9,846 nt of DNA from Bacteroidota bacterium. Its GTDB lineage: Bacteria; Bacteroidota; Bacteroidia; Chitinophagales; Saprospiraceae. How positions within the stretch are numbered: position 1 is the first letter of the stretch; each line of letters opens with the position of its first letter. The stretch covers positions 1 through 9,846 of the forward strand of contig JAJRUR010000167.1 of assembly GCA_024277695.1 (NCBI GenBank), written 5' to 3'. A model generated the notes under the pieces. It worked only from the letters and a program-made list of their open reading frames with translations. It was not told the origin of the DNA and made no database searches. The translations under genes and the position numbers were made by a program. Positions 1 through 6,848 of the stretch are shown piece after piece.

Positions 1-462
1 CAAAGTTACGAGTACAATCGTAGCAGTCAAGTTATCAATAATGGCAGATAAAATAAAAGCAATTAGACCAATAATCCATAATAACTTTTTTTTGCTTCGG
101 GTTTTAACCCATGTTTTTAGCACTTCAAACCCTCGATGCAAATCAATAATCTCTACTATAGTCATCGCCCCAATCAAAAAAATGAGAATTTCTGAAATTT
201 TGCCTAGGTGATGCACCAATAATGCTACAAACCCTTCGTGCGCAACCTCGATTTGAGCTGCTGAGAGTTGTCCTGTCAAAGAAAAAAGTTGTTCCTCGCT
301 GTTGACTACATTGAGATGTCCCGAATTATAACCTGCAGCTAACAGCGCCCAAGTGATAGCTCCCATTATGAGTGCCGGGACAGTTTTGTCCAGTTTGAGT
401 GGATGCTCAAATACTATGATTGTATAGCCTAAGACAAAGACAAATATTACTGCTGCTGCCAT
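1..462 (-). CDS. nhaD: NhaD-type Na+/H+ antiporter (N-terminal part; gene leaves the window)
   Basis: Reading the complement from 462 down to 1 gives an open frame of 154 codons that is still open at the window edge. The protein is hydrophobic, with predicted membrane segments near residues 2-18, 27-44, 89-107 and 127-150. Two stretches look like the NhaD family: HHLGKISEILIFLIGAMTIV (84-103) followed by EIID, and LSAIIDNLTATIV (138-150), with the Asp-Asn pair in a membrane segment. NhaD proteins exchange cytoplasmic Na+ (or Li+) for protons at the inner membrane and are usually well over 400 residues, so about a third is seen here. The ATG at 462 is preceded in frame by a TAA four codons upstream, so the start is secure. 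It is divergent from an ArsR-type regulator gene. A broader ion-transporter (arsB/nhaD superfamily) label would be the fallback. Confidence 0.88.
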   Translation of the reverse strand, partial: MAAAVIFVFVLGYTIIVFEHPLKLDKTVPALIMGAITWALLAAGYNSGHLNVVNSEEQLFSLTGQLSAAQIEVAHEGFVALLVHHLGKISEILIFLIGAMTIVEIIDLHRGFEVLKTWVKTRSKKKLLWIIGLIAFILSAIIDNLTATIVLVTL

Positions 463-488
463 ACGTATTTTGGTTTATTCTTGTGCCG

Positions 489-496
489 CAAATATA
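489..496 (-). promoter_or_regulatory. Probable Bacteroidota -7 promoter element for nhaD
   Basis: On the minus strand this reads TATATTTG, an exact match to the Bacteroidota -7 consensus TAnnTTTG, ending 26 bases before the nhaD ATG. No TTTG-like -33 element is seen at the usual 19-21 base spacing; a TTTG lies only 11 bases upstream. Similar elements sit at nearly the same distance before several other genes here. Confidence 0.5.
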
Positions 497-581
497 TCAT
501 ATGTTGGCAAAGTGTTGCGCATAGTGTGCATAGAAAAATAACTTAAAATTGGGTGAAAAATTTGGAAAGATGGATGGGATT

Positions 582-602
582 TAAGATATTTAAAATATCT
601 TA
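582..602. promoter_or_regulatory. Perfect 10-1-10 palindrome, candidate operator
   Basis: Arm TAAGATATTT at 582-591 is followed by a single A (592) and the exact reverse complement of the arm at 593-602. It lies between divergent nhaD and the ArsR-type gene, 41 bases before the preferred start at 644. ArsR-family dimers bind inverted repeats, often in their own promoter, so an operator for the neighbouring regulator is a reasonable inference. The site is entirely AT-biased, so low-complexity chance cannot be excluded. Confidence 0.5.
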
Positions 603-643
603 TGGGTTTAAAATTTTACTTAATACATAAAACACTGATTATT

Positions 644-970
644 ATGGCATTCTCAAAAGCAACTCTTTTTGACAAGACGGATTTTACCTGTTCTTTATTA
701 GGCAAAGCTATAGCTCATCCTGCAAGAATTAACATTCTGCGCTTCTTGCTGCGTAATGGTCAAGGCACTCCTTCGGAGATTGCCAAATCTATACCACTCA
801 GCCAACCTGCTATAGCTTGTCATTTTAAGTTTCTGAGAGAACTCAACTTAGTGGATTTCAAAGAAGTATTTCCAAATACATACTATGAGATCAACTCGGA
901 CTTATCTACCTTACATTATTCCTTTATTGAGTTTGTGTGTATGCAAAATACAAAAGATAATGTGGCATAA
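644..970 (+). CDS. ArsR-type winged-helix transcriptional regulator
   Basis: A 108-residue single-domain protein. The winged helix-turn-helix spans about residues 18-85: KAIAHPARINILRFLL (21-36) is the typical first helix region of ArsR-family repressors, EIAKSIPLSQPAIACHFKFL (45-64) carries the turn and recognition helix, and the segment around 70-84 would form the wing. The ArsR metal box (ELCVCDL type) is absent. Cysteines at 16, 59 and 99 are scattered, so a metal sensor of the classic kind is not supported and the ligand is unknown. An in-frame ATG at 602 would add 14 residues, but it overlaps the palindrome at 582-602 and the extension does not look like the family; the ATG at 644 fits the usual N-terminus. 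The divergent gene is nhaD, which it may control together with itself; this is inference. Confidence 0.82.
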   Translation: MAFSKATLFDKTDFTCSLLGKAIAHPARINILRFLLRNGQGTPSEIAKSIPLSQPAIACHFKFLRELNLVDFKEVFPNTYYEINSDLSTLHYSFIEFVCMQNTKDNVA

Positions 971-1053
971 GACGCTAGTGTGCCTAAGCAGTTTCTTAGT
1001 ATAGAATATCTATCATCCTGAATAACCGAATTATTGAAAAAATATAGCAAATT

Positions 1054-1083
1054 TCAATATTTGATGCTCGGCCTAAATATTGA
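1054..1083. repeat. Inverted repeat with 9-bp arms and 12-bp spacer
   Basis: TCAATATTT at 1054-1062 is matched by its exact complement at 1075-1083. It lies in the 224-bp gap between the ArsR-type gene and nusB, just upstream of the likely nusB promoter. It could be a weak AU stem ending the regulator transcript (there is no following T run) or a second binding site: the arm ends share ATATTT...AAATAT with the palindrome at 582-602. The rest of the gap holds only a 5-bp hairpin (984-999) and the promoter described next. Confidence 0.4.
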
Positions 1084-1108
1084 GAAGATGGACTGTATCT
1101 GCTAGTGT

Positions 1109-1140
1109 TTTGTAGATTCTTAACATCTTAAACATATTTG
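1109..1140 (+). promoter_or_regulatory. Probable promoter for nusB-guaA
   Basis: TTTG at 1109-1112 is followed after 20 bases by CATATTTG at 1133-1140. This matches the Bacteroidota layout of TTTG at -33 and TAnnTTTG at -7, with one mismatch in the -7 box and spacing within the 19-21 norm. Transcription would begin near 1147, giving a leader of about 48 bases before nusB. Confidence 0.5.
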
Positions 1141-1194
1141 TCATATATTTTTTATTTCTTTGCAGCATAACAAAATGACGATTTACACAGACCT

Positions 1195-2130
1195 ATGCTA
1201 AGTAGAAGGAATATCCGCATAAAAGTCATGCAGATCCTTTACTCAAAAAGAGTAGATGACAGCATCACCGATCAACAGGTGATGAGCAACTATACAAAAT
1301 CTGTAGATCAATTTTTTGAGGCCTATTTGTTCAATCTTTATCTGATCGAACTGATATCTAAAATGGCTTTGGAAGATGCAAAAATCCGTAAGGCCAAACA
1401 CTTGCCGAGTGATTACGATCGCAGTTTTGTGCCAAAATTATATACCAATCTGCTTATCCAATCCCTTGTCCAAAATACATCTCTTCAAAAAGAGTATAAA
1501 CGCTTACAATTCGCCCAAAAAGTTGATAGCGATCTGATAAAGAAACTGTATTCGACATTTGCCAAGGAGCAAGACTATGTTGACTACATATCCAAAGCCG
1601 ATAGCGACCGGAATGACCACTTACAAATATTGCTTAGTTTATATCGCTTGATACGCAAACATGAGCTCTTCGTAGAGATGGTCGATAATCAATATCGAAT
1701 TTGGAGTGATGATAGTTCGCTTGTGATTGGGGCGATCAAAAAGAGTTTAAAACTATTACCTACAGTAGGTTCCTTTTACAAAGGATATCTTCCGGATGAG
1801 GAGACCGTAGATGAATTTGGGAGAGTATTGCTTAGTTATGTCATGGAACATGATGATGAATTAGAAGAAATCATCAGACCCACATTAAAAAACTGGGATA
1901 TGAATCGGGTAGCTATTTTGGATATGGTATTTTTGAAACTAGCTACTACCGAGTTTATATATTTTGCACAAATTCCATCCAAAGTGACTATCAACGAATA
2001 TGTAGAACTCGCAAAACGATATAGCACAGAAAAAAGTCGAGAATTTATTAATGGTGTTGTTGATCAGATACTTCAGAACTTAAAAAAACAAAAGAGAATA
2101 ACAAAAGAGGGTAGAGGCCTCGACAATTGA
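1195..2130 (+). CDS. nusB: Transcription antitermination factor NusB, long Bacteroidota form
   Basis: NusB pairs with NusE (ribosomal protein S10) on boxA RNA and supports antitermination of rRNA operons. The N-terminus LSRRNIRIKVMQILYSKRV (2-20) is the opening NusB helix, and residues 220-297 form the conserved C-terminal part: RPTLKNWDMNRVAILDMVFL (228-247) and KVTINEYVELAKRYSTEKSR (263-282) with FINGVVDQIL (284-293). At 311 residues it is about twice the roughly 140 of Escherichia coli NusB. The extra material lies in the middle (about 30-200), is helical and charged, and is characteristic of Bacteroidota NusB. The tail after 297 is lysine-rich. The stop is one base before the guaA ATG, so the two are translationally close and co-transcribed. 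Confidence 0.9.
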   Translation: MLSRRNIRIKVMQILYSKRVDDSITDQQVMSNYTKSVDQFFEAYLFNLYLIELISKMALEDAKIRKAKHLPSDYDRSFVPKLYTNLLIQSLVQNTSLQKEYKRLQFAQKVDSDLIKKLYSTFAKEQDYVDYISKADSDRNDHLQILLSLYRLIRKHELFVEMVDNQYRIWSDDSSLVIGAIKKSLKLLPTVGSFYKGYLPDEETVDEFGRVLLSYVMEHDDELEEIIRPTLKNWDMNRVAILDMVFLKLATTEFIYFAQIPSKVTINEYVELAKRYSTEKSREFINGVVDQILQNLKKQKRITKEGRGLDN

Positions 2131-2131
2131 T

Positions 2132-3664
2132 ATGGATAAAATTACAGTATTTGATTTCGGGTCTCAGTACACCCAGCTCATAGCAAGAAGAGTCAGAGAG
2201 TTAGGGGTATATTGTGAAATAATTCCTTTCTCGCATTATGATAGTATTTCACCGGATACCAAAGCTATAATCCTTTCCGGGAGTCCATGTTCAGTCAATG
2301 ACGAGCAAATTCTTCATTTCGAGCTTGATGCCATCTTGGACAAGTACCCAATACTGGGTATATGCTATGGTGCTCAATTTTTGGCCGCTCATCTCGGTGG
2401 AAATGTGGAGCCATCCCAAAAGAGAGAATATGGTAGAGCTCAAATCAATATCCATAAGGATGCCCGCTTTTTTAAAGGGATTCAAGATCGACAAGTTTGG
2501 ATGTCGCATGCTGATACTATTACAAGAGTTCCAACGGGATTTAAAGTTATTGCTACGACGGATTCTATCCCGATAGCTGCTTTTGAGAGTAGTCCGAACC
2601 AATTTGCATATCCGGTAATTGGGATTCAGTTTCATCCCGAAGTGACGCATACACATGATGGTAGCAAAATGTTAGAGGATTTTGTAATAGATATAGCCGG
2701 ATGCAATCGTGATTGGTCGCCGGCATCTTTTGTCGAGATGGCCATTGAGGATATACGTACAAAGGTAGGAGATGACGAAGTATTATTGGCGCTTTCTGGC
2801 GGTGTAGATTCGAGTGTTGTTGGGCAGCTACTTCATCAAGCTATCGGCGCACGACTCAAATGTTATTTTATCGATAATGGCTTACTGCGAAAAAATGAGT
2901 TTGATGAAGTTTTGGAATCTTACAAGTCCATGGGGCTAAATATAAAAGGCATTGATGCAAAACAGAGATTTTTGGATGCCTTAAAAGGCGTATCTGATCC
3001 CGAGTCCAAGCGTAAAATTATCGGAAGGCTTTTTATCAAAATATTTGAAGAAGAGGCCAAAGCAGCCGGTGACATCAAGTGGCTGGCTCAAGGTACGATT
3101 TACCCCGATGTGATCGAGTCAGTCTCCGTACACGGTCCATCTGTCACAATCAAATCTCACCATAATGTAGGAGGATTACCAGAAAAATTTGATCTAAAAA
3201 TCATCGAACCAATACGCTTGTGCTTTAAGGATGAAGTAAGAGCAATCGGACGTGAGATTCATGTCCCAGAGCACATACTCAATCGCCATCCATTTCCGGG
3301 ACCGGGACTGGGTATCAGAGTACTTGGTGACATCACGGCCCAAAAGCTGGCTATACTCCAAGAAGCAGATCATATATTTATTTCTAACTTGCAAGAATCC
3401 GGATATTATGCAGAAATCTGGCAGGCTGGTGCTATGTTGCTTCCGATAAAGTCTGTAGGTGTTATGGGAGATGAGCGCACTTATGAGATGACAGTAGCAT
3501 TGAGAGCAGTCCATTCGTTGGATGGGATGACTGCTGATTGGGCAGACTTGCCCCATACGTTTTTGGCTAGGGTCTCCAATCAAATTATCAACCAGGTCAA
3601 AGGGGTCAATCGTGTGGTGTATGATATTAGTTCTAAACCTCCTGCTACTATCGAATGGGAGTAA
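2132..3664 (+). CDS. guaA: GMP synthase (glutamine-hydrolysing)
   Basis: Converts XMP, ATP and glutamine to GMP in the last step of de novo GMP synthesis in the cytoplasm. The 510-residue length is normal. The N-terminal class I glutamine amidotransferase domain (about 1-190) has the nucleophile Cys78 in GICYGAQ and the His168/Glu170 pair in QFHPE. The ATP pyrophosphatase domain begins about residue 195 with the P-loop LSGGVDSSVV (221-230). The C-terminal dimerisation domain (about 386-510) contains RHPFPGPGLGIRVLG (385-399) and ends in the family signature ISSKPPATIEWE. All key residues are present. It starts one base after the nusB stop and converges on the PPK2 pair 7 bp beyond its own stop. 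No guanine riboswitch precedes the operon. Confidence 0.97.
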   Translation: MDKITVFDFGSQYTQLIARRVRELGVYCEIIPFSHYDSISPDTKAIILSGSPCSVNDEQILHFELDAILDKYPILGICYGAQFLAAHLGGNVEPSQKREYGRAQINIHKDARFFKGIQDRQVWMSHADTITRVPTGFKVIATTDSIPIAAFESSPNQFAYPVIGIQFHPEVTHTHDGSKMLEDFVIDIAGCNRDWSPASFVEMAIEDIRTKVGDDEVLLALSGGVDSSVVGQLLHQAIGARLKCYFIDNGLLRKNEFDEVLESYKSMGLNIKGIDAKQRFLDALKGVSDPESKRKIIGRLFIKIFEEEAKAAGDIKWLAQGTIYPDVIESVSVHGPSVTIKSHHNVGGLPEKFDLKIIEPIRLCFKDEVRAIGREIHVPEHILNRHPFPGPGLGIRVLGDITAQKLAILQEADHIFISNLQESGYYAEIWQAGAMLLPIKSVGVMGDERTYEMTVALRAVHSLDGMTADWADLPHTFLARVSNQIINQVKGVNRVVYDISSKPPATIEWE

Positions 3665-3671
3665 ATAAGCT

Positions 3672-4454
3672 TTACTGTTTATATGGAATCAAATGCAAAA
3701 TATGTTCTATGGCTTCTATGCGAGAATGTTGACGGTCATTGGCCTTGATGATTTTCCAAGGAGCTATGGTTGTATCCGTCTTCTTAAACATTCGTTTTTT
3801 ATATTTTGTATAGACATCCCAAAGTTCTTGCGCTCGTTCATCTACCGGGGACATTTTCCATTTTTTGAGTGGATTATTGGCGATGGCCTTAAATCTTTTT
3901 GCTTGTTCGGATTTGGAAATCGAAAGATAGAATTTGATTAAATAGATACCGTCTTGAACGAGCATAGATTCAAATTCGTTGACCTGACCCATAAACTGCT
4001 CATATTGTTCTTGTGTACAGAATCCATTAACAGGCTCTACGACAGCCCGATTGTACCAGCTACGGTCAAAAAAACAGATTTGACCCTCATTCGGGAGTAC
4101 TTGGACATAACGCTGAAAATACCATTGACCTATTTCTTCTTTTGTAGGACGTGGTAAGGCAAGCACTCTAAAATATCGTGGATTAAGGTATCGAGTGATA
4201 CGTCGAATCGTGCCTCCTTTGCCGGCTGCATCTCTTCCTTCAAATAGTACAATGATACGTTGGTTATTTTGAATCACCCAAGTTTGTAGTTTGATGAGTT
4301 CTTCTTGTAACTCCTTGATATGTGCATCGAGGCTGAGACTTTGGAGTGCCTTTTCGAAGTTTAGCTTGTCTTGTGACAAAAGATAACGCACTCCTTTATT
4401 GGCATTGAGGAGTGCCAGTTGGTCTTTGCTAAAGCTAGCAGTAGTAGTTCTCAT
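3672..4454 (-). CDS. ppk2: Polyphosphate kinase 2 (class I PPK2), downstream copy
   Basis: PPK2 enzymes move phosphate between inorganic polyphosphate and nucleotides; class I members mainly phosphorylate nucleoside diphosphates and can run in reverse. The 260-residue protein has the Walker A region FEGRDAAGKGGTIRR (71-85), Walker B FFDRSWYNRAVVEP (128-141), and the lid and C-terminal motifs NPLKKWKMSPVD (194-205) and APWKIIKANDR (231-241). The EGRDAAGKGG form points to class I rather than the QGMDxxGKD form of class III. It starts four bases after the stop of a second ppk2 gene and matches it at about 120 of roughly 205 aligned core residues by eye, so the pair arose by an old duplication or by joint inheritance of paralogues. 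It lacks the roughly 25-residue C-terminal tail of its partner. Substrate preference cannot be read from sequence. Confidence 0.92.
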   Translation of the reverse strand: MRTTTASFSKDQLALLNANKGVRYLLSQDKLNFEKALQSLSLDAHIKELQEELIKLQTWVIQNNQRIIVLFEGRDAAGKGGTIRRITRYLNPRYFRVLALPRPTKEEIGQWYFQRYVQVLPNEGQICFFDRSWYNRAVVEPVNGFCTQEQYEQFMGQVNEFESMLVQDGIYLIKFYLSISKSEQAKRFKAIANNPLKKWKMSPVDERAQELWDVYTKYKKRMFKKTDTTIAPWKIIKANDRQHSRIEAIEHILHLIPYKQ

Positions 4455-4458
4455 AAAT

Positions 4459-5319
4459 CTATGTATCCAGTTGTTTAAGTAATCGATAATATCTCATAAC
4501 TATATTAGGATCGTGGAATAGTCGTGTGCCACTTTTACCCTTGTCTTTATAATTAAACTGAGAGAGCACATATCGGATGCTTTCTAGCCTGGCGGTCGGT
4601 TTGTCATCTGCTTTGACGATAACCCAAGGACTAAAGGTGGTGTGTGTACCGTTAAACATTTGTTCTTTATAGTGGGTGTAACTGTCCCATAGTTCTTGCC
4701 CTTTTTTATCTACCGGACTATATTTCCATTGTTTTAGGGGGTTACTGAGACGAGCATCAAATCTAGCTTGCTGCACTTTTTTGGAAATTGAAAACCAAAA
4801 CTTTATGATTTTTACACCATCTTCATATAGCATATGCTCAAATTCAGGTACTTGAACCATAAACTCCTGATATTGTTTTTCAGTACAAAATCCCATAACG
4901 GGTTCTACGACAGCCCGATTGTACCAGCTACGGTCAAAAAAACAAATCTCACCGGGATTAGGGAGTTCTTTGATGTATCTTCTAAAATACCATTGCCCGG
5001 ATTCTACTTCTGTCGGTTTGGAGAGTGCTACTATGCGCATAGACCGCGGATTGAGCTCATTAGTAAATCGTCTTATCGTCCCACCCTTACCGGATGCATC
5101 TCTTCCTTCGAAGATGATCATAACTCTTTTTTTCTTCTTACTGATCCATTGTTGTAGATTGACCAGTTCGATTTGTAGTTTGATGAGTTCCTCTTCATAA
5201 GCCATGCGATCCATAACTTTTTGATAGTTTGGGCTTTTGAGGATGAGCAATTCGCGCAATTGCTTTTTGGTCTTGATACTCCCTATATTCTTATTGTTGA
5301 GTATGAGTGCTTGTTGCAT
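4459..5319 (-). CDS. ppk2: Polyphosphate kinase 2 (class I PPK2), upstream copy
   Basis: First gene of a two-gene PPK2 operon. The 286-residue protein carries Walker A FEGRDASGKGGTIRR (70-84), Walker B FFDRSWYNRAVVEP (127-140), NPLKQWKYSPVD (193-204) and SPWVIVKADDK (230-240), so the catalytic core is complete. It differs from the downstream copy in a Lys-rich segment before Walker A (61-65), in the lid-side loop FNGTHTTFS (222-230), and in a C-terminal extension (about 258-286, beginning KDKGKSGTRLFHDPN) absent from its partner. These differences suggest the two are not redundant and may prefer different nucleotides or form mixed oligomers; that is inference. A promoter element lies 29 bases upstream of the ATG, and a 163-bp leader region separates it from the MBL-fold gene. 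Confidence 0.92.
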   Translation of the reverse strand: MQQALILNNKNIGSIKTKKQLRELLILKSPNYQKVMDRMAYEEELIKLQIELVNLQQWISKKKKRVMIIFEGRDASGKGGTIRRFTNELNPRSMRIVALSKPTEVESGQWYFRRYIKELPNPGEICFFDRSWYNRAVVEPVMGFCTEKQYQEFMVQVPEFEHMLYEDGVKIIKFWFSISKKVQQARFDARLSNPLKQWKYSPVDKKGQELWDSYTHYKEQMFNGTHTTFSPWVIVKADDKPTARLESIRYVLSQFNYKDKGKSGTRLFHDPNIVMRYYRLLKQLDT

Positions 5320-5347
5320 ATTATAGTTTGCTTAGATATATCCGATG

Positions 5348-5355
5348 CAAATCTA
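5348..5355 (-). promoter_or_regulatory. Probable -7 promoter element for the PPK2 pair
   Basis: The minus strand reads TAGATTTG, an exact TAnnTTTG match, ending 28 bases before the ATG at 5319. No convincing TTTG -33 box lies 19-21 bases upstream. It implies the PPK2 pair is transcribed separately from the upstream ribH operon, or at least has its own start. Confidence 0.5.
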
Positions 5356-5407
5356 ATATTTAGCAGACAGTTAAAATTACATATGATCAGCTTTTTTACT
5401 GATTGTG

Positions 5408-5442
5408 GTATAGTACCGTGCTCATTCGGGATACTACTATAC
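5408..5442 (-). repeat. Imperfect hairpin between the MBL-fold gene and ppk2
   Basis: Read on the minus strand, GTATAGTA (5442-5435) pairs with TACTATAC (5415-5408); inside it CCG and CGG can pair across an eight-base loop with a five-base bulge. It starts about 41 bases after the MBL-fold stop. It could end the ribH operon or mark a regulatory site before ppk2. No T run follows, so it is not a standard intrinsic terminator. A second small stem (ATCAG/CTGAT, 5386-5403) follows directly. Confidence 0.4.
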
Positions 5443-5482
5443 TCAAAATCGCTTATCAGCACTTAGGATTTGAGGTGGCAAA

Positions 5483-6319
5483 TTATAGATCACATAGTTT
5501 TGCTTCATATCGGCCGCGCTCGTTTTTGATGATTTTGCAACAAGTATTTACCGGGTCATGTTCTAGAAATAATGTATAATCATTGGCTATAGCCTCTTCA
5601 AAAAATGCAGCTTTTTCTTTGAGGGTCACAAGCGGTCTGATATCGTATGCCATGACATAAGGCATGCGTACGTGGTAGGAAGAGGGTAGCAGATCGGCGC
5701 AGAATACTACTTGATGATCTGCCAATGGAATTATGGGAATCATCATCGCTTCGGTATGACCATAAACAAATTTGACTCGAATACCTTCCAGCCATTCTAT
5801 ATTTTGGCGGACATCTATAAATTTTAGTAGGCCTTGTTCTTTTAATGGAACAAAATTTTCTTTGAGAAATGAGGCTTTCTCTCGGTAGTTGGGGTTGATC
5901 GCCCAGTCATAGTGCATAGCATTGGACCAGTAAGTAGCATTTGGAAAAGTCGGTAGGATGTTTCCTCCTTCTGTTCTTTTGAGCGCACCACCCACATGAT
6001 CAAAATGAAAATGCGTCAAGAAAACATCGGTGATGTCTGTTGGGCTAAAACCTGCTTGGTCTAGAGCCATCATGAGGTCAGTATCACCATGTGGTTGAAA
6101 ATGAGATCGAAACCGTTGGTCTTGTTTGTCTCCCATTCCGGTATCAAATAATATACGCCGTTCGTCGGTTTCCAGTAGCAGACAGCGCAAAGACCAAGTA
6201 CATAGATTGTTTTCGTCTGCAGGATTGAGCTTATGCCATAGTTTTTTGGGAACTACTCCAAACATAGCTCCACCATCCAACTTGAATCGACCGGCTTCTA
6301 TGATGTGTAGTTTTCTCAT
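5483..6319 (-). CDS. MBL-fold metallo-hydrolase
   Basis: A 278-residue cytoplasmic protein with a complete metallo-beta-lactamase-fold metal site: HFHFDH at 103-108 (His103, His105, Asp107, His108), His188 in YGHTE, Asp209 in FCADL, and His254 in FLEHDP. These residues are the usual ligands for two metal ions, so it should be an active hydrolase. The opening segment GGAMFGVVPKKLWHKLNP (16-33) resembles the group that contains lactonase-like enzymes, but the substrate cannot be assigned and a quorum-quenching label would be over-reading. Its ATG overlaps the ribH stop in ATGA (6316-6319), implying translational coupling. A role linked to riboflavin metabolism is possible but unsupported by the sequence. 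Confidence 0.85.
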   Translation of the reverse strand: MRKLHIIEAGRFKLDGGAMFGVVPKKLWHKLNPADENNLCTWSLRCLLLETDERRILFDTGMGDKQDQRFRSHFQPHGDTDLMMALDQAGFSPTDITDVFLTHFHFDHVGGALKRTEGGNILPTFPNATYWSNAMHYDWAINPNYREKASFLKENFVPLKEQGLLKFIDVRQNIEWLEGIRVKFVYGHTEAMMIPIIPLADHQVVFCADLLPSSYHVRMPYVMAYDIRPLVTLKEKAAFFEEAIANDYTLFLEHDPVNTCCKIIKNERGRYEAKLCDL

Positions 6320-6837
6320 GACCCAAATCCAATGGATTGTTTTTGCATTCCTAAAGAGGATTTGAGCGCCAACATTTCGATAGCAGTCTGTGCAGCTTCT
6401 TGACCTTTATTGCCGTACTTGCCTCCTGCTCGCTCCAGAGCTTGTTCCATAGTATTGGGGGTCAACACACCGAAGATGACCGGCTTGTTGGCCATGAGAC
6501 CGAGTTGCATGATGCCCTGAGCCGTTGCTTGACTGATATATATATCGTGTTTGGTCTCTCCTGTAATTACACACCCTAAGCAGATAACAGCGTCCGGATT
6601 GTCCGTTTGGATAGACCATTTAGCGGCTAAAGCTAACTCGAAAGCCCCCGGTACGCGATGGACCATAATGCATTCTTTTTTTATGCCGGCTTTGGCCAAT
6701 GTTTGCACACAGGCTTCTAATAAGGAATCGGTTATTTTATTGTTCCAATCTGAGACTATGACAGTGATCCTAACTCGTCCGGGATTTTCTAAAGAAATAT
6801 CCTTATCTTTTGATGGATGTTGGTCTTTAGAAGACAT
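6316..6837 (-). CDS. ribH: 6,7-dimethyl-8-ribityllumazine synthase
   Basis: Condenses 5-amino-6-ribitylaminouracil with 3,4-dihydroxy-2-butanone 4-phosphate, the penultimate step of riboflavin synthesis. The 173-residue protein shows the family motifs in order: SDWN (29-32) at the pyrimidine pocket, VPGAFELAL (62-70), CLGCVITGETKHDIY (86-100) with the catalytic His97, FGVLTPNT (122-129), and EQALERAGGK (131-140) with the phosphate-binding Arg136. The N-terminus has about 20 polar residues before the conserved fold, as is common in Bacteroidota. It lies 11 bp after the TPR gene and overlaps the MBL-fold gene by 4 bp, so it is the middle gene of a three-gene operon. Other rib genes are not in the window, and no FMN riboswitch is seen upstream. 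Confidence 0.96.
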   Translation of the reverse strand: MSSKDQHPSKDKDISLENPGRVRITVIVSDWNNKITDSLLEACVQTLAKAGIKKECIMVHRVPGAFELALAAKWSIQTDNPDAVICLGCVITGETKHDIYISQATAQGIMQLGLMANKPVIFGVLTPNTMEQALERAGGKYGNKGQEAAQTAIEMLALKSSLGMQKQSIGFGS

Positions 6838-6848
6838 GCGGAATGTGT

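Noticed and set aside
602..643. Upstream ATG giving a 122-residue form of the ArsR-type regulator
   Set aside because: It overlaps the palindrome, and the 14 extra residues are hydrophobic and unlike the family; the ATG at 644 fits better.
984..999. CTAAG/CTTAG hairpin just after the ArsR-type gene as a terminator
   Set aside because: Only a 5-bp stem with no following T run; too weak to call.
2291..3583. Open frames overlapping guaA in other frames
   Set aside because: guaA is complete and conserved over this whole interval; the others are shadows with no recognisable domain.
3954..5157. Plus-strand open frames antisense to both PPK2 genes with similar sequences
   Set aside because: Their likeness to each other follows from the PPK2 paralogy on the other strand; they have no family features.
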